NCBI RefSeq assembly: GCF_001854325.1
Contig: NZ_CP017755.1
Coordinates: forward strand, 1,860,001 to 1,924,000
Direction of reading: 5' to 3'
Length of the DNA: 64,000 nt
DNA from: Cupriavidus malaysiensis
Lineage (GTDB): Bacteria > Pseudomonadota > Gammaproteobacteria > Burkholderiales > Burkholderiaceae
The stretch's first letter is position 1, and every line of letters begins with the position of its first letter. The translations under genes and the position numbers were made by a program. This document shows, piece by piece, positions 7,677 to 17,023 of the stretch. The notes under the pieces are model-generated. The model saw nothing but the letters and a program-made list of their open reading frames with translations. It was not told where the DNA came from and ran no database searches.

Positions 7677-8885
7677 ATGCAAGCTACTCTCTCGCGGCGC
7701 CGCCGCCTGCCTCTCCTGCTCGGCGCGCTCGGCCTGCTGGCGCTCGCCGGGGCCGGGCTGGCCTGGCGGCTCGGCACGCCGCCCCAGCCCGAATTCCTCA
7801 GTGCCCCCGTGGTACGCGGCGACCTCGAGGATGCCGTGATGGCCATCGGCGTCCTGCAGCCGCTGCGCCAGGTCGAGGTGGGCGCCCAGGCCAACGGCCA
7901 GCTCAAGTCGCTCAAGGTCAAGCTGGGCGACCACGTCAAGCGCGGCGACCTGCTCGCGCAGATCGACGCCGTGCAGCCGCACAATGTCCTGCTGCAGGCC
8001 GAGGCGGCATTGGCCGCGCTGCAGGCCCGACGCGACAGCAACCAGGCGCGCCTGCGCCAGGCCCGCCTCGAATGGCAACGCCAGCGCGACATGCGGGCCC
8101 ACGACGCCAGCGCCGAACAGGACCTGGTGGCGGCGCAAGCCGAGCTGCGCGCGCAGGAGGCCGCCCTGCGCGAGACCACCGCCGAGATCGCCCAGCAGCG
8201 CTCGCGCGTCGCCGCCGCGCGCACCGACCTCGGCTTCACCCGCATCACCGCGCCGATGGACGGCGAGGTGGTCGCGCTCAATACGCTGGAGGGACAGACC
8301 GTGGTGGCCTCCTACCAGGTCCCCAACATCCTCAAGCTGGCCGACCTCAGCACCATGACCGTGCGCGCCCAGGTGTCCGAGGCGGACGTGATCCGCATCC
8401 GCGAGCAGCAGCCGGTCTATTTCACCGTGCTCGGTGCGCCGGACCGGCGCTACCACGGCCGCCTGCGCGCGATCCAGCCGTCGCCCGAGAAAATCAACAA
8501 TGCGGTCTTCTTCAATGCCTTGTTCGACGTGCCCAACCCCGACCGCAGCCTGCGCATCGACATGACCGCGCAAGTCTCCATCGTCCTCGGCGCGGTGAAG
8601 CAGGCCGTGCTGGTGCCCCTGTCGGCGCTCGGCCCGCGCAGGCCCGACGGCCGCTTCCCCGCGCGCGTGCTGCATGCCGACGGTTCGGTGGAACACCGCC
8701 AGGTCCGCACCGGCCTGCGCAACAACGTCAACGCCCAGGTGCTCGAAGGACTGCGCGAAGGCGAGCGGGTGGTCACCGGAGACAGCACCGATGCCGCCGC
8801 CCCGGCCCCGGCCTCCAACCGCGCGGCGCGGCAGGCGCGCGGCCCCGCGCTCGCGGCGCGCCCCGCAACCAGCCGGAGCGCATGA
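7677..8885 (+). CDS. macA: MacA-like periplasmic adaptor subunit
   Basis: A 402-aa membrane fusion protein. An N-terminal signal anchor (LPLLLGALGLLALAGAGLAW) is followed by a lipoyl/barrel-sandwich half, a coiled-coil hairpin of about residues 100-185 rich in Ala/Arg/Gln, the second lipoyl half (FTRITAPMDGEVV) and a beta-barrel domain. This fits MacA, which bridges the MacB ABC transporter to an outer-membrane channel. The low-complexity Ala/Arg/Pro tail after about residue 370 is unusual but tolerable. Its stop overlaps the macB start (ATGA), and the operon is divergent from a NarL-type two-component pair. Confidence 0.93.
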   Translation: MQATLSRRRRLPLLLGALGLLALAGAGLAWRLGTPPQPEFLSAPVVRGDLEDAVMAIGVLQPLRQVEVGAQANGQLKSLKVKLGDHVKRGDLLAQIDAVQPHNVLLQAEAALAALQARRDSNQARLRQARLEWQRQRDMRAHDASAEQDLVAAQAELRAQEAALRETTAEIAQQRSRVAAARTDLGFTRITAPMDGEVVALNTLEGQTVVASYQVPNILKLADLSTMTVRAQVSEADVIRIREQQPVYFTVLGAPDRRYHGRLRAIQPSPEKINNAVFFNALFDVPNPDRSLRIDMTAQVSIVLGAVKQAVLVPLSALGPRRPDGRFPARVLHADGSVEHRQVRTGLRNNVNAQVLEGLREGERVVTGDSTDAAAPAPASNRAARQARGPALAARPATSRSA

Positions 8886-10888
8886 TGTCCCGTCCGCCGC
8901 TCTTGCTGCTCCAGCAAGTGGAGCGCCGCTTTCCGTCCGATGCCGGCGAAACCGTTGTGCTGTGCGACGTCGGCCTTGCCATTGCCGCCGGCGAGATGGT
9001 CGCCATCGTCGGCGCTTCGGGTTCGGGCAAGTCCACCTTGATGAACATCCTGGGCTGCCTCGACCGGCCGAGTGCCGGTCGCTACCTGGTCGACGGCCAG
9101 GACGTCGCCATGCTGGACGCCGATGCGCTGGCGCAACTGCGCCGGGAGCGCTTCGGCTTCATCTTCCAGCGCTACCACCTGATGCCCCACCTGTCGGCGG
9201 CCGGCAATGTCGAGGTCCCGGCCGCTTATGCCGGCATTCCGGCCGCGGCCCGGCATGAGCGCGCCCTGCACCTGCTCGACCGTCTCGGGCTGGGCGGGCG
9301 CGGCGCGAGTCGCCCCGGCCAGTTGTCGGGCGGCCAGCAGCAGCGCGTCAGCATCGCTCGCGCGCTGATGAACGGCGGCCAGGTGATCCTGGCCGACGAG
9401 CCCACCGGCGCCCTCGACAGCCGCAGCGGCGAAGAGGTCATGGCCATCCTGCGCGAACTGCACGCCCAGGGCCATACCATCGTCCTCGTCACCCACGACC
9501 GCCAGGTGGCCGCCTGCGCTGAACGCATCATCGAGGTGGCTGACGGCCGCATCGTCGCGGACCGCACCAACCGCCCGGCCTCGCCCGCCGCCCGCGCGGC
9601 GGCGGACAGGAGCCCGCCGGCCTCGCCGCCGGGGCCCGGCACGCCCCCCAAGGCCTTGCCCGCGCCGCCCGCGGCACGCCTGCGCGGCGGCTGGCAACGG
9701 TTCACCGAGGCCTTCCTGATGGCCTGGCGCTCGATCCTGGCGCACCGACTGCGCTCGGCGCTGACCATGCTCGGCATCGTCATCGGCATCACCTCGGTGG
9801 TGGCGATCACGGCCATCGGCGAAGGCGCCAAGCGCTACGTGCTGGACGATATCCGCGCGATCGGCACCAACACCCTGGAGATCTACCCCGGCGCCGACTT
9901 CGGCGACGACCGCGCCGACAGCATCCGCACCATGGTCGCGGCCGACCTCGATGCGCTGCGCGCGCTGCCTTACGTCGACAGCGTCACGCCGCTGACCACC
10001 CGCACGCTGCGCCTGCGCCACCGCAACGTGGACGTCAACGGTGCCGTGCACGGGGTCAGCGAAAGCCTGTTCCGCGTGCGCGGCATGAGGCTGGCCGACG
10101 GCAGCGGCTTCCGCAGCGAGGACGTCCTCCGCCACGCCCAGGTGGTGGCCATCGACGAGAACACGCGCCGCAAGCTGTTCGGGCGCCAGGGCCAGGCCAT
10201 CGGCAAGATCATCCTGGTGGGCAACCTGCCGTGCACCGTGGTCGCGGTACTGCGCGAACGCAAGAGCATGTTCGACGACAACAAGAGCCTCAATGTCTGG
10301 CTGCCATACAGCACCGCCGGCAGCCGGCTGTTCGGCCAGCAGCATTTCGAGGGCCTCGCCGTGCGCATCGCCGAAGGCCAGCCCGGCAAGGCCGCCGAAC
10401 AAGGCGTGGTGCGGCTGCTGGCGCAGCGCCACGGCAAGAAAGACTTCTTCACCTTCAACCTGGACAGCATCGTCAAGACCGCCGAGCGGACCAGCCAGGC
10501 GCTGACCCTGCTGCTCTCCACCGTGGCGGTGATCTCGCTGGTGGTGGGCGGCATCGGCGTGATGAACATCATGCTGGTGTCGGTCACCGAACGGACGCGC
10601 GAGATCGGCATCCGCATGGCAGTCGGCGCGCGCCGTGGCGATGTCATGCAGCAGTTCCTGACGGAGGCGGTGCTGGTCTGCCTGATGGGCGGCGTCATCG
10701 GCGTCGTGCTGGCCTACGGCCTCGGCCTGGTCTTCGCGCTGGCGAGCAGCCGCTGGCAGATGGTGTTCTCCCCGCTCTCCGTGGCCGGCGCCTTCCTGTG
10801 CGCCACGCTGGTCGGCGTGGTCTTCGGCTACCTGCCGGCGCGCAAGGCCGCCCGGCTCACCCCCATCGAGGCACTCAACCGTGAATGA
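8882..10888 (+). CDS. macB: MacB-like ABC transporter, fused ATPase-permease
   Basis: A 668-aa protein of MacB architecture. The N-terminal ATPase has Walker A GASGSGKS (about residues 45-52), signature LSGGQQQR, Walker [13 protein letters not shown] and a switch His in LVTHD. A Pro/Ala-rich linker (about 235-275) leads to the first membrane helix ([21 protein letters not shown]), a large periplasmic domain and three C-terminal helices, ending in the family motif [18 protein letters not shown]. MacB works as a mechanotransmitter that pumps periplasmic substrates (macrolides, peptides, siderophores or lipids, depending on species) through an outer-membrane channel. Two ATG codons overlap the macA stop. 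Confidence 0.95.
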   Translation: MMSRPPLLLLQQVERRFPSDAGETVVLCDVGLAIAAGEMVAIVGASGSGKSTLMNILGCLDRPSAGRYLVDGQDVAMLDADALAQLRRERFGFIFQRYHLMPHLSAAGNVEVPAAYAGIPAAARHERALHLLDRLGLGGRGASRPGQLSGGQQQRVSIARALMNGGQVILADEPTGALDSRSGEEVMAILRELHAQGHTIVLVTHDRQVAACAERIIEVADGRIVADRTNRPASPAARAAADRSPPASPPGPGTPPKALPAPPAARLRGGWQRFTEAFLMAWRSILAHRLRSALTMLGIVIGITSVVAITAIGEGAKRYVLDDIRAIGTNTLEIYPGADFGDDRADSIRTMVAADLDALRALPYVDSVTPLTTRTLRLRHRNVDVNGAVHGVSESLFRVRGMRLADGSGFRSEDVLRHAQVVAIDENTRRKLFGRQGQAIGKIILVGNLPCTVVAVLRERKSMFDDNKSLNVWLPYSTAGSRLFGQQHFEGLAVRIAEGQPGKAAEQGVVRLLAQRHGKKDFFTFNLDSIVKTAERTSQALTLLLSTVAVISLVVGGIGVMNIMLVSVTERTREIGIRMAVGARRGDVMQQFLTEAVLVCLMGGVIGVVLAYGLGLVFALASSRWQMVFSPLSVAGAFLCATLVGVVFGYLPARKAARLTPIEALNRE

Positions 10889-12314
10889 CGCGGCAAACCC
10901 CTTCCCGTCCCCCGGCCGTCCGCGCACGCGTGGCGGGCGCCTGCTGCTGTGTGCCCTGGCCTGGGCCATGGCCGGCTGCGCCGGCCTGCGAACGCCCGTC
11001 CTCGACCCCGCGCCCGACATTCCCGCGCACTGGAGGCAGGGCACGCCTGCAGGATCCGCAGCCGCACCGGCACCGGCACCATCGCCGGAATGGTGGCGCA
11101 GCTTCGGCGACGCGCGCCTCGACACCGTGATCGGCGCGGCGCTGGCACGCAACCCCGACCTCGCCATCGCCACCCTGCGGCTGAGGCAGGCGCGCCTGCG
11201 CGCCCGCCTCGCCGGCACCGACCTGTGGCCGGCACCCGGCGCGAGCCTCCAGGCCAGCCGCCGGTGGGGCCTGGACGGCCAGGCGCGGCGCGACGCGGGC
11301 GAGCTGAATGCCACCGTGGCCTACGAGCTGGACCTGTGGGGACGGCTGGCTCAACTGCGCAGCGCCGCCGAATGGGAGGCGCAGGCCAGCCAGGCCGATC
11401 ATGAAGCCGCCGCCATCGCCCTCGTCGCCACCACGGCCACACTCTACTGGCGCGCAGGACTGCTCAACGAACGCATCACGCTCTCGGTACTCAGCCTGGC
11501 CGATGCCCGCGCCACGCTGGAACTGGTGGCCGCGCGCCACCGCGCCGGCGCCGCCGCCGGGCTCGACCTGGCCCAGGCCCGGCAGCAACTGGCCGACCTG
11601 CAGGCCGAGCATACGCTGCTGGAACAGGCGCGCACCGAGAATCGCCACGCCTTCGCCATCCTGTTCGACCGGCCGCCCGGGCAGGCGGCCGCCGAACCCG
11701 AGCGCCTGTCCTCCGCACCGCCCCCCGCGGTCGAGGCCGGCCTGCCGGCCAGCCTGCTCGGCCGCCGCCCTGACCTGCGCCAAGGTGAGGCGCGCCTGCG
11801 CCGCGCCCTGGCCGAAGCCGATGCGGTGCGCGCCGGTTTCTACCCCAGGCTGACGCTGACCGGCGTGCTCGGCAGCGCCAGCGCCGACCTCGGCTCCCTG
11901 TTGCGCGACCCGACCGCCCTGCTCGGCGCCGGGGTGGAACTCCCCTTCCTGCGCTGGTACCGCATCGAGCCGGCCATCGGCGTAGCCCAGGCCGAGTACG
12001 AAGAAGCCGTGGTGCGCTACCGCAAGACCCTGTACACCGCTTTTGCCGAGGTCGAAGACGCATTGGCGGCACGCGCGCAACTGGCCACGCGGGGCACACG
12101 GCTGGACCAAGCGCTGCGTGCCGCCGAGCAGGCCGAAACCCTGTCCGGCGTGCGCTATCGCGCCGGCGCCACGGCGCTGCAGCCATGGCTGGATGCAAAG
12201 CACAAGCGCCGGCTTGCCCAGGCCGCGCTGGCGCAGACGCGGTTCGACCGGCTGGTCGCCACCATGGCGCTCTACAAGGCATTGGGCGGGCCGGCCGAGC
12301 TGGCGGCGCGCTGA
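10881..12314 (+). CDS. NodT/OprM-family outer-membrane efflux lipoprotein
   Basis: A 477-aa TolC-fold protein. The signal sequence ends in a lipobox (AWAMAGC) with Cys near residue 33, so it should be acylated in the outer membrane. Two repeated halves contain the expected coiled-coil helices; NPDLAIATLRLRQA and RRPDLRQGEARLRRALAEAD are typical of NodT/OprM/CmeC proteins. It completes a tripartite pump with MacA and MacB. The GTG at 10881 overlaps the macB stop by 8 nt; the nearby ATG at 10885 is in the wrong frame. Confidence 0.92.
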   Translation: MNDAANPFPSPGRPRTRGGRLLLCALAWAMAGCAGLRTPVLDPAPDIPAHWRQGTPAGSAAAPAPAPSPEWWRSFGDARLDTVIGAALARNPDLAIATLRLRQARLRARLAGTDLWPAPGASLQASRRWGLDGQARRDAGELNATVAYELDLWGRLAQLRSAAEWEAQASQADHEAAAIALVATTATLYWRAGLLNERITLSVLSLADARATLELVAARHRAGAAAGLDLAQARQQLADLQAEHTLLEQARTENRHAFAILFDRPPGQAAAEPERLSSAPPPAVEAGLPASLLGRRPDLRQGEARLRRALAEADAVRAGFYPRLTLTGVLGSASADLGSLLRDPTALLGAGVELPFLRWYRIEPAIGVAQAEYEEAVVRYRKTLYTAFAEVEDALAARAQLATRGTRLDQALRAAEQAETLSGVRYRAGATALQPWLDAKHKRRLAQAALAQTRFDRLVATMALYKALGGPAELAAR

Positions 12315-12537
12315 GTGGATAAGGATGCTGCCCTATTCCAGGGCCGTTCGAAGACGCACGGCAGACTCCCGACACAATCGCCGGGTGGCCGCAAGCAGAC
12401 ATCCGGGTGCGACAGGCGCCGCAGGCCTCACATCTAGGCCGAAGGCCGTCCGGGAAGGCATTCCGCGCCGCCATCTTTGCCATGCCGGCCTTGCATTTGT
12501 TGACAGTCGCCCCAGGCCCGGCTGACTACACTGCAAT

Positions 12538-12608
12538 CAACCCTTGGTGGCTCCCGGGGGCCCAGGAAACCCATATCGCCAGGCACTGACCCGCCTGGCG
12601 TTTTTTTT
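12538..12608 (+). ncRNA. candidate small RNA ending in an intrinsic terminator
   Basis: A transcript of about 70 nt could start just after a promoter-like stretch (TTGACA at 12500-12505 and TACACT at 12527-12532) and end at the hairpin-plus-U8 at 12577-12608. The weak point is the 21-nt spacing between the two hexamers, longer than the usual 16-18. No open reading frame lies in it. An Hfq-dependent small RNA or a read-through 3'-end fragment of the macAB-nodT mRNA would look the same. Confidence 0.3.
12577..12608 (+). terminator. rho-independent terminator
   Basis: Perfect 7-bp stem CGCCAGG/CCTGGCG with a 10-nt loop, immediately followed by eight T residues at 12601-12608. Confidence 0.85.
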
Positions 12609-12652
12609 GTGCGCACCGTGCAGCGGCAATGCCGGCCCCCCTTGCGCTCGCG

Positions 12653-14080
12653 CTATCCGACCGAGGCCTCGAACACCCGCCGGTAGTTGCCGCCCAGCAG
12701 CTTGTCCAGCTCCGCCGGACGGAAGCCGCCTGCCAGCAGCGCCTGTGCCAGCGCCGGCAGTTGCGCGTAGCTGCGGAACACCGGCGGCGAGATGAAGCCC
12801 AGCATATCGCTGCCCAGGCCCACGTGGTCCACGCCGACCACGTCGACCATCCGCTTGATGCCGTCCGCCATGCCCGCCAGGTCGCGGAAGGACCCGGCGC
12901 TGGGCCAGACGCCGATCACACCGCCGGTGCCGGCGATCACGCGGGCGTGGTCCGGCGAGACCAGCCGGCTGCGCGCGCCGGGATGGGCCGCCAATGCGGT
13001 ATGAGACAGCACCAGGGGCTTGCTCGACACCGCCGCCGCCCGCTTGACCAGGTCGTAGGTGCCGTGCGCCACGTCGACCACCAAGCCGAGCGCATTGCAG
13101 CGGCGCACCACGGCCGCGCCGAAATCGCTCAGGCCTCCATGCACCGGCGCTTCGCTCTGGATGTCTCCCAATTCGTTGACGCGGTAGTGCGTCAGTTGCA
13201 GGTGCCGCAGCTGCTGCTCCGTGTAAGCCTCGTCGACCCGCTCGATGCGGCCCTCGAGGAAATCGGCCCCCTCCGCCGCCAGGATCACGCTCGGGCCGGC
13301 CGGGGCCAGCCTGGCGAGCGAAGCGGCGTCGGTGACGACCTGCAGCTTCTCGTGGGCGATCAAGGCCCGTGCCCGCGCGAACTCGGCCTGGCCGAGCGCA
13401 TGGAGCTCGCCCGGCTCCGGCTTGCGCCACGGCTCGAAGCTCCGGCGGCTGGCGGACACCCGCGTGACCGTGGTATCGGTGACGATGGCCAGGCAGATCA
13501 CCTGCATGCCGCCGGCCCGCATGGGCGCGGCGAGTGGCAGGAAGGGGCGCCGGTCGCCGAGCGCCGGGTCGCGCGACACCGTGACGCGGCCGCCGTGGCT
13601 GTGCATGTCGATGGTCAGTGCGCCCGGCGCGGGCTGCCAGGCGGGCGCCGCGGCCTCGCCCGGCGCAGCGGCGTCCACATCGGATGCGAAGGGTCCGCGC
13701 GCGCAGGCGGCCAGCCCGAGCGCCGCGCCGGCGGCGAGGAACACCCGCCGGCCCGGCATGGCCGGTGCCGCGTCGATCAGTACGGCGCCATCCAGGCGAT
13801 AGCGCCACGCCTCGGGATCGTCGCCCCCGCTGCGCAGCCAGCCACGCAGCACGATGGCCCGCCCCGTCACCGCCACCGGCAGCGCCGCCCGGATTTCCAT
13901 GCAGGCCTGCGCGTCTTGCGGCAGGCCAGGACCGCAGCAAGGCGCCTCGGCAACCAGCAGGAAGCCGTCCACCGCGCGAGCCGCCGCATCGGGCGGGATC
14001 ATCCAGCCGGCGATCTCGACCTGCCGGCCTTCGAATCGGCCCGCACTGCCCGCATGGACCTCTGCCCACTCCAGTTTCAT
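12653..14080 (-). CDS. membrane dipeptidase (peptidase M19) with an N-terminal extra domain
   Basis: A 475-aa protein. The catalytic part (about residues 150-475) has M19 hallmarks: DMHSHGG near 158, AAEGADFLEG, LTHYRVNELGD, VDVAHG, LVLSHTAL, VGVDHVGLGSDMLGF and GGNYRRVFE. These supply the di-zinc ligands for hydrolysing dipeptides or related amides. Before it lie about 105 residues (VEIAGWMIPPD... FLLVAEAPCCG... RAIVLRGWLRS) resembling small OB-like domains of the DUF3299 type, and then an apparent internal signal peptide/lipobox (MPGRRVFLAAGAALGLAACA, ATG at 13759). Either the protein is a fusion translated from 14080, or the peptidase is made as an exported protein from 13759. Confidence 0.85.
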   Translation of the reverse strand: MKLEWAEVHAGSAGRFEGRQVEIAGWMIPPDAAARAVDGFLLVAEAPCCGPGLPQDAQACMEIRAALPVAVTGRAIVLRGWLRSGGDDPEAWRYRLDGAVLIDAAPAMPGRRVFLAAGAALGLAACARGPFASDVDAAAPGEAAAPAWQPAPGALTIDMHSHGGRVTVSRDPALGDRRPFLPLAAPMRAGGMQVICLAIVTDTTVTRVSASRRSFEPWRKPEPGELHALGQAEFARARALIAHEKLQVVTDAASLARLAPAGPSVILAAEGADFLEGRIERVDEAYTEQQLRHLQLTHYRVNELGDIQSEAPVHGGLSDFGAAVVRRCNALGLVVDVAHGTYDLVKRAAAVSSKPLVLSHTALAAHPGARSRLVSPDHARVIAGTGGVIGVWPSAGSFRDLAGMADGIKRMVDVVGVDHVGLGSDMLGFISPPVFRSYAQLPALAQALLAGGFRPAELDKLLGGNYRRVFEASVG

Positions 14081-14197
14081 GCCGTGTCCCCCGGTGCCTG
14101 GCGATGTGCCCGGCCGCGCCGCCGGGTGGGCAGAGCATAGCGCCACCGCCCCCGGGCAGGCAAACCCGCACGGCCGCCGCCGGCATCGGGGCCGGGC

Positions 14198-14965
14198 TCA
14201 GGCGCCGCGCAGGGCCCGCCGGGCGTAGTACTCGAAGGTCAGTTGCGAGCGGCGCGGCGTCAGGATCCAGTCATGTGCCTCCTGGGCCAGGGCCTCGGGC
14301 AACGGCCGGATGGCGCCCGCCGACATGGCGGCCAGCTGCATCTTCGCCGCGCGCTCGAACAGCAGGGCCATCACGCACGCCTCCTCCACCGACGCCGCCG
14401 CCACCAGCAGCCCGTGGTGGGCCAGCAGGATGGCGCGCTTGCTGCCCAGCGCGGCCGAGATGATCTCGCCCTCCTCGTTGCCGACCGGCACGCCGGGCCA
14501 TTTCTTCAGGAAAGCGCAATCGTCGTAGAGCACGCAGGTATCCATATGCGACACCACCAGCGGCACCTCCAGCATGGCCAGCGTCGCCGCGTGGAAGGGG
14601 TGGGTATGGATGACGCAGCGCACGTCCGGGCGGGCACGGTAGATCCATGAGTGGAAGCGGTTGGCAGGATTAGGCATGCCGTCGCCGTCGAGCACGCGCA
14701 GGTCTTCGTCGACCCGCAGCAGGTTCTCGGCGGTGATCTCGTCGAAACCCAGGCCCAGGCGCTGGGTGTAGTAGCTGCCCGGCTCTTCGGCGCGCGCGGT
14801 GATCTGGCCGGCCAGGCCGGAGTCGTGGCCGCCGTCGAACAGGATGCGGCAGGTCAGCGCCACCTTCTCGCGCAAGGTGCGCTCCGGAATCGACAGCTTC
14901 GACTGCATGTCGGCCTGGGCGCGGGAGATCAATTCGTCTTTCTTCAGGGTAAGGGTATCGGCCAT
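14198..14965 (-). CDS. class II aldolase/adducin family protein
   Basis: A 255-aa cytoplasmic protein of the class II aldolase fold. The zinc-binding His pair of CVIHTHPFHAATLAM and the later His pair of LLAHHGLLV match the family pattern; GGHDSGLAGQITAR near residue 45 is the phosphate/substrate loop. Family members include fuculose- and ribulose-phosphate aldolases and many carboxylate-processing enzymes of unknown substrate. It lies downstream of a Bug-type receptor gene with a 123-nt gap, so it may act on the compound that receptor captures. The ATG at 14965 is chosen because the frame upstream has no family similarity. Confidence 0.88.
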   Translation of the reverse strand: MADTLTLKKDELISRAQADMQSKLSIPERTLREKVALTCRILFDGGHDSGLAGQITARAEEPGSYYTQRLGLGFDEITAENLLRVDEDLRVLDGDGMPNPANRFHSWIYRARPDVRCVIHTHPFHAATLAMLEVPLVVSHMDTCVLYDDCAFLKKWPGVPVGNEEGEIISAALGSKRAILLAHHGLLVAAASVEEACVMALLFERAAKMQLAAMSAGAIRPLPEALAQEAHDWILTPRRSQLTFEYYARRALRGA

Positions 14966-15088
14966 GGTCTGGATGGTTTCTCTGCTAGGTATTCCTGGGT
15001 CGTTCGGATCGTTCAGCTTGTTCAGGTCGACGGAAGATTCTGCGGGGCCGCACCCGGCGGCCCCTGGCAAGTCACGCTGCCGGCCCGC

Positions 15089-16075
15089 TCATTCCGCCGT
15101 GATGCGGGCCGCGCTGACCACCGCCGCCCACTTGGCCTTCTCCGCCTGCATGACCTGCGCATACTCCTGCGCGCTGCCACTGTATGGTTCGCTGCCCTGT
15201 GCGGCCAGGCGGGAACGCAAGACGGGACTGGCCAGGGCGGCGCGCAGCGCCACCGACAGCCTGCCCACTACCTCCGGCGGCGTGCCGGCCGGCACGTACA
15301 GCGCATTCCACGAACTGACGTCGAAGGCCGGCAGGCCGGCCTCTTTGCTGGTCGGCACACCGGGCGCGCCCGGCAGGCGCCGGGGGCCGGCCACCACCAG
15401 CGCCCGCAAGCGCCCTGCGTCCACCTGCGGCAGGATCACCGGCGCAGCATCGAGCACCACGCCGACATTGCCGCCGATCGCCGCATTGACGGCCTCGGCG
15501 CCGCTCTTGAAGGGGATGTGTTCCAGCTTGATCCCTGCGCTCTGCTTCAGCAGTTCGATGCCGATATGGGGTGCGCTGGCATTGCCGGCCGAGCCATAGT
15601 TCAGCGCGCCGGGATGCTGGCGGGCGTAGCCGACGAATTCGCGGAAATCGCCGGCCGGCACGGCGGCGCCGACCGCCAGCAGGAATGGCGAGCGCGAGAC
15701 CAGGCCCAGCGGCACGAACTGGGTATCGGGCGCATAGGGCAGCCGGCCCTTGGCGTAGATCAGCGGGTTCACGACCTGGGTGCCCACCGTGCCCATGAAT
15801 ACCGTATAGCCATCGGGCGCGGCGCGCGCGGCGGCCTGGGCCGCGATCACGCCGCCGGCGCCCGGCCGGTTCTCGATCACGACGCCCTGCCCGAGGCTGC
15901 CGCCCCAGGCCTGGCCAACGAGGCGCGCCACACTATCGGTGATGCCGCCGGCGCCGAACGGCACCACCAGGCGGATCGGCCGGTTCGGGAAAGCCTGCGC
16001 GCCGGCGCCGGGCGAGACGAGTGAGGTGAGCAGGCAGGCTGCGGCCAGGGCCGCGATCAAGGGGGGCGCTTTCAT
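15089..16075 (-). CDS. Bug/TctC-family solute-binding protein
   Basis: A 328-aa periplasmic receptor with a Sec signal peptide (LIAALAAACLLTSLVSPGAGAQA). The mature protein starts with the family signature FPNRPIRLVVPFGAGGITDSVAR and has the later motifs IENRPGAGGVIAAQAAARAAPDGYT, NYGSAGNASAPHIGIELLK and VDAGRLRALVVAG. Bug proteins bind carboxylates such as tricarboxylates, aromatic acids or nicotinate with a two-water mode and feed TctAB-type carriers. No tctAB is adjacent, but a tctBA pair lies 2.7 kb away. The ATG at 16075 is preceded by GGAG at 6 nt; 16087 is an alternative. An XRE-cupin regulator is divergent. Confidence 0.93.
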   Translation of the reverse strand: MKAPPLIAALAAACLLTSLVSPGAGAQAFPNRPIRLVVPFGAGGITDSVARLVGQAWGGSLGQGVVIENRPGAGGVIAAQAAARAAPDGYTVFMGTVGTQVVNPLIYAKGRLPYAPDTQFVPLGLVSRSPFLLAVGAAVPAGDFREFVGYARQHPGALNYGSAGNASAPHIGIELLKQSAGIKLEHIPFKSGAEAVNAAIGGNVGVVLDAAPVILPQVDAGRLRALVVAGPRRLPGAPGVPTSKEAGLPAFDVSSWNALYVPAGTPPEVVGRLSVALRAALASPVLRSRLAAQGSEPYSGSAQEYAQVMQAEKAKWAAVVSAARITAE

Positions 16076-16176
16076 CGGAGTCTCCATGGGAAATCAGGCG
16101 TTCGATCACACCGGGCTGTCACGCCAGGTATGACACCTCATCTTTTATATGACTCAGTGTGTCCTTTGGAAAACAA

Positions 16177-16194
16177 GATGTCAAGAAGGACATC
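16177..16194 (+). promoter_or_regulatory. operator-like palindrome GATGTC-N6-GACATC
   Basis: A perfect inverted repeat with six-base arms in the gap between the Bug receptor and the XRE-cupin gene, 28 nt upstream of a perfect TATAAT -10 hexamer at 16222-16227. It is well placed to be bound by the adjacent XRE-type regulator and to act on both genes. Confidence 0.55.
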
Positions 16195-16221
16195 AGCGTC
16201 CGGTGTTGGCCGCGCGGCGGA

Positions 16222-16227
16222 TATAAT
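16222..16227 (+). promoter_or_regulatory. consensus -10 element of the XRE-cupin gene
   Basis: TATAAT lies 27 nt before the ATG at 16255. No good -35 hexamer stands at the normal distance, so activation or a weak promoter is likely. Confidence 0.55.
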
Positions 16228-16254
16228 GCGCGGGTCGCTTCCTCTCGCCCCCTC

Positions 16255-16806
16255 ATGGTCAACCTGCCGCATCGCCTCCGCACCCTCCGCCGCCAGCGCG
16301 GCCTGTCGCTGGAAGCGCTCGCCGAGCAGACCGGCCTGACCCGCAGCTATCTTTCCAAACTGGAACGCGGCCTCAGCTCTCCCTCGATCGCCACGGTACT
16401 CAAGATCGCCCAGGCCTATGGCATGGGCACAGGACACCTGCTGGGAGACGCGCGCGACAGCGCCGAGGAAGTGGCCTGCGTTTCCCGCGCCTCGCAGCGC
16501 GAGCCGCTATCGCGCGAGGGGGAATCGCACGGCTACCGCTATGAAGCCATCGCGGCAGCACGCAAGGTCAAGGCCATGGAGCCCTTCGTCATGCACCCGC
16601 CGAGCGACTTCCCCGACGAGGCAAGGGTCGCGCACAGCGGCGAGGAATTCCTGTTCGTGCTGAAGGGACAAGTCGAGGTCCAGCTGGGCGAGGAACTGGT
16701 GACACTGGCCAGCGGCGATGCACTGTATTTCGATGCCGACCTGCCCCACCGCGTGCGCAGCGTCGGGAGCGCCCGGGCCGAAGTGCTGGTCACCACCACC
16801 CGATAG
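16255..16806 (+). CDS. XRE-family regulator with C-terminal cupin
   Basis: A 183-aa regulator. Residues 1-60 are a helix-turn-helix of the Cro/XRE type (LRTLRRQRGLSLEALAEQ, TGLTRSYLSKLERGLSSPSI), and residues about 105-180 a small cupin (HSGEEFLFVLKGQVEVQLGEE, then GDALYFDADLPHRV) that probably senses a small ligand. XRE-cupin proteins commonly regulate neighbouring catabolic or transport genes. The likely target is the divergent Bug receptor and aldolase. The ATG at 16255 is placed by the start of the domain; longer upstream starts would run through the promoter. Confidence 0.92.
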   Translation: MVNLPHRLRTLRRQRGLSLEALAEQTGLTRSYLSKLERGLSSPSIATVLKIAQAYGMGTGHLLGDARDSAEEVACVSRASQREPLSREGESHGYRYEAIAAARKVKAMEPFVMHPPSDFPDEARVAHSGEEFLFVLKGQVEVQLGEELVTLASGDALYFDADLPHRVRSVGSARAEVLVTTTR

Positions 16807-16880
16807 TGTCGTACGTCTTCCATCCGTGGAAGAACACGGGCCGTCGAGAAGCCGCCTCAAAGCCGCCTCCAAGTCGCCGC

Positions 16881-16923
16881 TAAATCGTCCTTAGGTCGTC
16901 CTTAAGTCGTCCTAAGTCGTCTG
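16881..16923. repeat. 11-bp tandem repeat, about three copies plus a partial
   Basis: Units of the form TAARTCGTCCT repeat with an 11-nt period between the XRE-cupin and GFA genes. Related GCCGCCTC-type repeats lie just upstream at about 16852-16880. Noncoding, and of a type prone to copy-number change. Confidence 0.6.
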
Positions 16924-17023
16924 TCTATCGCGTCCGGGCGGGCACAGGACGGAGGTTTGCCGGGCCAGGCCGGGCGCCGGCGGACTAGAATCGATCGGCA
17001 AGCCAGTCACTCCGGAGACGCCG

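Larger units (their letters stand above)
12315..12652. other. intergenic region between convergent genes
   Basis: No protein gene is supported. The only structured element is the terminator hairpin at 12577-12608 with a possible short transcript leading into it. The terminator lies 263 nt after the nodT stop, far for a simple operon terminator. Confidence 0.5.

Noticed and set aside
8450..11314. 954-codon minus-strand frame opposite macAB
   Set aside because: Antisense shadow; macA and macB on the plus strand carry all family motifs.
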